DNA from: Branchiostoma floridae
Taxonomy: Eukaryota > Chordata > Leptocardii > Amphioxiformes > Branchiostomatidae
Assembly (NCBI RefSeq): GCF_000003815.2
Contig: NC_049980.1
Span: forward strand, 19,883,743 to 19,947,742
Direction of reading: 5' to 3'
Length of the DNA stretch: 64,000 nucleotides
Below the pieces are notes generated by a model. That model was not told the origin of the DNA. It saw only the letters and a list, made by a program, of their open reading frames with translations, and made no database searches. Below, one piece after another: positions 57,654 to 64,000 of this stretch. Each line of letters starts with the position of its first letter. The stretch's first letter is position 1. Made by a program: the position numbers and the translations under genes.

Positions 57654-60600
57654 CTACATAGTTGAATCTTTCTTCCTTTCTTCTGTAGTTGTAATGTCTG
57701 GAGCTTCCAGCTGTTTCTGGTTGTGTTGATTGAGGTTCCCATAGATAGCCATAGCCTATAGAACAAAAATTGCCTCAAGGTTAGATGCACTTCTCTAGTC
57801 AACCATCTTATCTTGGTTACAGGTACCTCTGTCTTACTATATGTATTATGTGTAGTGTAAGAGATGACAGAGTAGATCATCGTCAATTATTTCTGTATTA
57901 CAACTTCACAAATCACAATACATCTTGAATAACTAACATTCATCCATTCAAGTTCAGGGCACTTCCATTTTGTGGCATAGTAAAATTAAGAGTTTACAGT
58001 ATCTTTTGAGCTTGGAGTAACAGTTGAAACAACCATAGTAACAAATGAAAGCTGCCACGTTTGCTGTGTAATGAGGTCAGGGCAAAATTTCAAAATTAAC
58101 GGTACATACGACAGTTGCACGTTACCTGAGCGACCATACTGCTGACATCCCCAGTATTGGACGGCAGCACCAGCGTATTGCCAGTTTTCGCCAGGTGGCT
58201 GAAAGCTTGAACATACTGTTCAGCCACGTTCAGTGATGCCGCTTGGGATCCATACTTCTTTCCGATCACCTCAGATACTACTTGCAAGGACTCTGCCCTG
58301 GCCTTGGCTCGCAGGGAAATTGCATTGGCCTCTCCTTGGGGAGGAAAATTATCAAGTCATGTTGTTAGAGACTCCTCCTGGCTTTAATTAGCACTTCACA
58401 TTCTAAGGTAAGGTGNNNNNNNNNNNNNNNNNNNNNNNNNNNNNNNNNNNNNNNNNNNNNNNNNNNNNNNNNNNNNNNNNNNNNNNNNNNNNNNNNNNNN
58501 NNNNNNNNNNNNNNNTAGCAATACTGTAGCATTGTACAAATCAAACCAAACAAACACATGCATAATTATGTACATGTAACAGTACATGTAGTTTACATGT
58601 CTACAAAATGAGAAGATAAAAAAGAGGAGACTGGTATCAACCTTCTGCTCGGTTGGTCTCTTCCATCCTGACAGCCTCTGATGCCAGGATGCGGGCTTTC
58701 TTCTTCCCCTCAGCAACATTGATCTCTGCCTCCCTCAGACCTGTCCAATTAGCAGCAAAGTGTTATTTGATAGGTCTTTGCAACAATGTCAAAGAAGTAA
58801 AGGTGCACAAATCTCATGGGCTTCAATATTTATGGGTCTGGATCCCTAGCAGGTACCAATTTTGTGCCATGGTGACTCAAAGTGCCTAGCTTTGCCCTGA
58901 ATGGGACATGAATCTGGAGGTCCCATGTTTGAGAATGGCCACACCTCCATCATGTTAAAAAATATTCACTTTAAAAAAAGTTTAATTCACACTCTGCCAA
59001 TCACTTGTAGCCATCACTCTCATTACATATAAGCTCTGTGGCCATCTGTAGTGACAAATCGTTGTACTTTTGACAAACCTTCTGATTCCAAAATGGCTGC
59101 CCTCTTCTTTCTCTCAGCCTCCACCTGCATGACCATGGCCTCCTTCACTCTATCAGGCATCTGAATGTCGCCTACATTTAACATGTACATTTTTCTTTAA
59201 GTACATGGACAATATAAACAAACATAGATATGTATTCCATACTACTAGCAGGTGTATATAGTTGTTTGTGTATGTGATGTTTATCACTTTGGAAGCATAC
59301 TTCTATGAACAAATCCTTTGCACTTTTTCAAATAATGGCACAAATTTTAAGATACATGTACCCACATGTCCCCTAAAAACCACTGACAATCAGCCTAACA
59401 ACAGCAGCAACATAGTACAGGATAATTCTTAACCCATTTAGATCTGTTTTCAACTTCCAAATTTGTACAATGTAGCACAAAAGACTATTATCTAACAGAA
59501 AAGTCTGCTTTAGGATTATTTGGAGATGTCAGCTTACGTATTTCATATCTTAAACACCTCATTCCCCAGGCTTCTGCAGCAAGATTGATGGCATCTGAAA
59601 GAACCATGAACAATGGTATTGTCAATAAGACTGGCTAGATATAAGTCTCCAACAAAACATTGTCAACAAAACAGTCCTGTCAATTTTTTTTGCCAATTTC
59701 AAATAAATTGAAGAAAGTCTACTTACCTACAATAGCAACATTCAGGACCTCCCTTTCCTTGAAAACTTGATCCATTGTAATTTTACCTGTGGAATAAAGT
59801 ACAAGTACAATCAATTACTTCAATGCCTAATATAACATGCATATACCATGTACTTTTCTTATTGTTCCACCTTTTAACACTATCTATCAAGGCATAAAAA
59901 TCAACTGTAGAAAAAAAAGGAAAAGCATGGTAGTCATCTTATAATATGGTGATACATTTATTATGCTTTTTCTATTGACCTATATGGTGAGAATGGTATT
60001 AATCCACTATGCAACAAGAACATCTTATGTACCAACAACTTGTACATGTCAACATTATTACATATATATGTGGAATTGTATATCCAAAGTGTCATCTTAC
60101 CAATTTCTGACCTCATGGTGGTCTGTGCAAGTTGTGTTACAGCATACTCTGGGTCTTCTACACCGTAACTTGACTAAAAAAAAACCAGAAATACAAGATG
60201 TTAGATGTAACATAATCGCAAAATAAAAACAAGTCATATTCAACAAAAGGTTTATTTCCTTTTAGGAAAAGATGTTATACTTTCAAATGTGTTTTTCTTT
60301 GTACATGTACTATTTTTTTGTTAAACTTACACAGGAAGATCCTATATATTAGTAGCCTTTAAATTGGATTGACCTTGTCAGCAGCTATTGCAAGCATGAA
60401 TATTTTATGAGCTGTTGCTATGACATTGCTACAAATAACAAGTCTTTATCTCGCCAAATTACACAGAAAATTTGACCGCATTTCTTCTGAATACCTTGTA
60501 TGGGTCCAATATCCTCAGGTACAATACCCCGTCTATTTGCAGGGTCACGTTATCTGAACAGAAAAATAATACAATGGTTGCAGTTTATAGGTCTTATAGC

Positions 60601-63544
60601 ATGGAAGCAGTCTGACAGAAATGGTGCTAGGGTAAATCTTTAAAATCTCGTTCTCCAACTGTTTTTACAGTAGACATATTTGGTATATTTTGGTATATAA
60701 TATCTTATCTTGATTTTCATCTATGACTGTGCTGTGGATTACATTGAATTTCTACTGAGGGTTGGATTTTTTTCTGAATTAGTAAAATATGAACAAAAAA
60801 AAAGGGACCTAATATTGAACCATAATAACACTAATATATTTGTTGTACACAGAATGGAGGCAAACTCTTACTCATATACAGATTTGTCAAACTCACCTAT
60901 TGTGATAGCACTCTGTTCTGGAATATCAATTACTATCTCCTTTAGGGACTGAACATACTTGATTCTGTCCAGAACTGGAATGAGGAGGTTGAGACCCTGA
61001 AACAGAATGTAAGAGAAGCTTTAATCTGACATTTTACACCTTCATTCAAAAAGCGAAGAACTTGTCAAGAAACTCACAACATGTAGCAATCAAATCATTT
61101 GCTTTTTTATAGTTGTTCAAAGAGTTCTCTCATTAACTTTTTAAGTGGGGTCTTTTATCAAAGCTACACAAAAAAAGCACAGATGTAACCGTCCCTACTT
61201 ACGTCAGTTCCGAATACATCTATACTTTTGCATATGTAGCATATATCAGACTACCAGGTATTTAAAAGAATAGATGTGTTTGAATCTAACATAAGTAGGG
61301 ATGGTTACATTTGAATCTCAATAATGTACTGTTTAGCAGGTACAAATACCTTTCAATTCAACATCTTCCCATAGGCATGTGGTGGCAGTTGGTTATATTA
61401 GATTTGCAACCTAGTATTACACCTACTCTTTGTGCATACCGGTAACTCCAACCATTATTTCAATTAATGAAGAGGCCCCTGCCATGCTTCTTGACAATAA
61501 ACAATTCCTTCTACAACAAAAAAACTGAAAACTAATTTGCACATACGGGCTCCAAAATCCTGTGATATTTGCCCATCCGCTCCACTATCCAGGCCTCTTG
61601 TTGGGGAACAAACAAGACTACAGTGTTCATTGGTAGACCACTGGCATGTCGCGCAAGACGGGTCAGACTTGTCTGGGGAAACAGCCCCTGTAAACAACAA
61701 CCAAAAAAAGGCACAATTTTGGTTGGTCTTCTATATACACTTGTAAGATCTACTTATCAATGGCTTATCAAGTTCAGACTAGCATTAGCAATGGTCACCT
61801 CTCAGGCAATCAGATACTACTACTCTACGTTCTGTTGTTGGAGGGGAAGTTATGACCCAATGACGTTGCAGGCTGTATGATTGCTATTACATAATACAAG
61901 GAGGAAAAAGGGAAGGAGAGAGGACCCCGCTGTACACTAGTGTTCAGACCTGTTGGGTCCCGCAACAATCTTTTGTTTCCATCCTCCAGCAATGTGTAGG
62001 TGTTCCCCTCAAGCTTTTCTGCCACAGGTAGCAGTAGCACCCTGGTTTAAAAACCAGGTTTAATTAATTATACGTGGGTTTTATACACCCATAAAATTCT
62101 TAAGCGTTTGAAATAAGCCCTTTCACAGAAGTCAGGACGCATGTGCAGCGGCAGTAATATGCCAAAGGGTAAGGCCCACAAAAAGTGAACAGTCCTTGTC
62201 TTGACTATTGATTCGATCTAGTCATTTTATAACAACGTCCAGACGGATTTTGTTTACTTTTTGTAGGCATATTATTACCTAGAATTCCTGTCGTTGCACA
62301 TGCATTCTGACTTCTGTGAAAGGGCTTGTTCCGGTCTGCCTAAACACCACAAACGACCACAAATGACACAGAAACACCACAAATGACTCTAATATGTAGT
62401 GTATATGGGCCAAAAACCTTGTGTGGCGCTCTGGAGACATTGTTTACACATTTATGAATTTAAAAAACGCAGCAAGTCCTAAGTATTCACCAGTTATTTG
62501 AAGATCAAAGCAATTCTTGGCCGCCATGTTGGATCGCCCGTGCTAGGGGTCTGCATGGGGAAGTTCTCGATACCTTCCTCGGTTCCATAGACGACATGGC
62601 GATAAAACTATGGAAGCTGTTGGTTCATAGATTATAGCATGGCACTACTCTATCATTGTCAACTTATAAAACTTGTATACTACGTTTTTTTCAGCCTCAA
62701 ATGCAAGCACACATTCATTGACAGCACTTCGATCTTGAAACCGGCGGACTAACTCGAAATAACTGGTGAATACGTAGGACTTGCTGCATTTTTTAAATTC
62801 ATAAATGTATAAACAATGCTCCAGAGCGCCACACAAGGTTTTTTGACCCATATACACTGCATATTAGAGTCGTTTGTGGTCGTTTGTGGTGTTTCTGAGT
62901 CGTTTGTGGTCGTTTGTGGTGTTTAGGCACACCTGGCTTGTTCAAAAGTTGTTGCAATTGTATACCAAACTGTGAGCAGTGTGGTGGGTAACAATTTAGT
63001 ACGATATTTTCCGGTGCTGTACGACCAAGTTGGGAGAAAAACTGGTATTTCTGTGGATGCAACCCAATTTTTCATCATCTCAGAAATATGGAAAATATTC
63101 TCTATCAGTATGACCAAACTTGTATTTTCTATTTGTGCCTAATTGCATAACTAAACTTGCATAATTTGTGAGATTTTCAACAAAGCACACACAACTTTTC
63201 TGTATCTATATTGATCAGGTGAACAAGATAAAGCCATAATTTAGGCCTGTGATACCGTACGTTTTGTTCATGGTGATAAAAGAAAGCACCATCCAACATG
63301 CACAACACATATGCACATGTAACGTTACATAATGAAATGATGTAACCAAGGAGGTTGATGTAACTCATTTGATGAAATTCGGTTTGTAAGGATACAGATC
63401 AACACAACATAGATAACATTGAATCTCGATGCTTCAAAGGTAGTAATACATGTCCAAAATGTACCATATTACCATTTGAGGACGGGTTCTAGCCCCGATT
63501 CTCAGTGCCATGCTGAGTGCTCCACTTCTTACAACACCAGCCAT
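57654..63544 (-). CDS. STOML2: Stomatin-like protein 2, mitochondrial (STOML2), complete, 11 exons
   Basis: Exons in coding order 63544-63473, 61687-61547, 60996-60897, 60553-60495, 60173-60101, 59786-59727, 59594-59538, 59171-59079, 58740-58642, 58334-58126 and 57755-57654 join in phase to 354 residues (human 356). Residues 1-40 are Arg-rich without acids apart from the far end, as in a mitochondrial presequence. The SPFH/prohibitin domain follows (NTVVLFVPQQEAWIVERMG, then DPEYAVTQLAQTTMRSEIG), then coiled coil with AEGKKKARILASEA, then the conserved NVAEQYVQAFSHLAK and LPSNTGDVSSMVAQAM. Family knowledge: inner-membrane scaffold that binds cardiolipin and prohibitins. Intron 1 (1.8 kb) holds paired inverted repeats; intron 9 contains an assembly gap. 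It shares a short divergent interval with RPS18. Confidence 0.95.
58416..58515. other. Assembly gap (100 N)
   Basis: Exactly 100 N within the STOML2 intron between the exons ending 58642 and starting 58334. The exons on both sides are intact, so no coding sequence is lost. Confidence 0.99.
61183..61310. repeat. Short foldback repeat in STOML2 intron 2
   Basis: ATGTAACCGTCCCTACTTAC (61183 on) and ATAAGTAGGGATGGTTACAT (61291-61310) are inverted copies. Inner sequence also pairs partly (ACATCTATAC against GAATAGATGT). Non-coding. Confidence 0.6.
62117..62334. mobile_element. Foldback element in STOML2 intron 1
   Basis: GCCCTTTCACAGAAGTCAG at the left and CTGACTTCTGTGAAAGGGC at the right end. 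The arms continue inward (CGCATGTGCA against TGCACATGCA, then GCCCACAAAAAGTGAAC against GTTTACTTTTTGTAGGC). About 218 bp that can pair over most of its length. Non-coding. Confidence 0.7.
62338..62928. mobile_element. Long inverted repeat with unique centre in STOML2 intron 1
   Basis: Arms of about 160-170 bp, 62338-62500 and 62755-62928, starting GCCTAAACACCACAAACGAC and ending in its complement. They include a GGCGCTCTGGAG block in both arms. Both arms carry short direct repeats of CACCACAAA(C/T)GAC. The 250 bp centre holds a YY1-type AACATGGCGGC (62520-62530, minus orientation). No protein domain. It begins three bases after the preceding foldback. Confidence 0.65.
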
Positions 63545-63815
63545 CTTGTCACCTCTGTAATGTCAACGGCACAACTCACTCTCAATAGTGGGGAAACATT
63601 TCGAATGAAACCCGCTTTAGACGATTTTAATACTTTATTTCGATACATCTTTTCTTTATAACATTATAAATAGTCTTACAAAATAAATCAGTTATGTACA
63701 GTCGAAAAATTTAGGTACTTTGATTATTTAAGTAGGATTTACAAAAGCTCGCCTCAAATAAACAGCATAATGGAATATTCCGGATGGAAATCACGGACAT
63801 GCGCGATGGATTTGG

Positions 63816-63831
63816 CCCTTTCCGCCATTTT
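63816..63831 (+). promoter_or_regulatory. Candidate 5' TOP start and YY1-type motif of RPS18
   Basis: CCCTTTCC (63816-63823) is a pyrimidine tract of the kind that begins ribosomal protein mRNAs (5' TOP), directly followed by CGCCATTTTG, the reverse of a YY1-type motif. It lies about 65 bases before the RPS18 ATG. The STOML2 start is 272 bases to the left, so the promoter interval is shared and divergent. Confidence 0.5.
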
Positions 63832-63880
63832 GTTCGTGGCACGGTGAGTTCTTCCTCAGGAAGAAGCAAAGAAAATCACC

Positions 63881-63996
63881 ATGAGTTTGGTCATACCCGA
63901 GAAATTCCAGCACATTTTGCGTGTGATGAACACCAACATCGACGGGCGTCGGAAAATCATGTTTGCTTTGACATCGATCAAGGGTGTTGGGCGCAG
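63881..63996 (+). CDS. RPS18: Ribosomal protein S18 (uS13), first coding exon, partial
   Basis: 38 complete codons plus two bases, beginning [19 protein letters not shown] and ending IKGVGR, then a GTAA donor at the window edge. Small-subunit protein uS13 at the head of the 40S subunit. Residues match vertebrate RPS18 with few changes (for example Met for Leu at 16). The remaining three quarters lie beyond the window. Start supported by ATCACCATGA context and the upstream TOP-like tract. Confidence 0.95.
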
Positions 63997-64000
63997 GTAA

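Overview
This is animal nuclear DNA, intron-rich, with GT-AG splicing and short exons separated by long AT-rich introns full of small DNA transposons. The proteins match chordate orthologues closely. The repeat style (many short inverted-repeat elements, frequent TACATGTA) fits a cephalochordate such as Branchiostoma (amphioxus). The species is inference, not proof. Two 100-base N runs mark assembly gaps.

Layout. 1-3.5 kb: downstream of the first gene, with one unrecognised GC-rich patch. 3.5-24.6 kb (minus): complete nine-exon PGGT1B (protein geranylgeranyltransferase I beta), whose introns hold most of the mobile elements. 25.5-37.8 kb: three related ankyrin-repeat plus SOCS-box genes, one plus and two minus. 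38-41.8 kb: a foldback element, a poorly recognised possible gene or decayed gene, and a TA-flanked inverted-repeat element. 42.5-45.9 kb (minus): CWF19L1. 46.3-48.1 kb (plus): an endosulfine/ARPP19 gene sharing a short divergent promoter with CWF19L1. 51.2-55.9 kb (plus): GLMP, a lysosomal membrane protein. 57.7-63.5 kb (minus): STOML2, the mitochondrial stomatin-like protein 2. 63.9 kb to the end (plus): first coding exon of ribosomal protein S18.

For every multi-exon gene called with confidence, I placed each exon by hand from splice consensus, reading phase and similarity. All phases close without a frameshift: 364, 332, 321, 322, 530, 162, 437 and 354 residues. The recognised genes are housekeeping genes of separate pathways (prenylation, RNA processing, PP2A control, lysosome, mitochondria, translation), so this is not a functional cluster. 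The exception is the ankyrin-SOCS trio, which is a local duplication of probable cullin-5 ligase adaptors.

No CRISPR array, rRNA or tRNA gene, or retroviral gene is visible. The most notable signals are a recurrent AANATGGCGGC (YY1-type) motif at most promoters and inside two inverted-repeat elements, size variants of one TA-flanked transposon family, modular 161-162 bp repeat arrays with GAA-rich tails, back-to-back near-palindromes, and degeneration of the SOCS box in one paralogue. I found nothing I can defend as a wholly new biological system.
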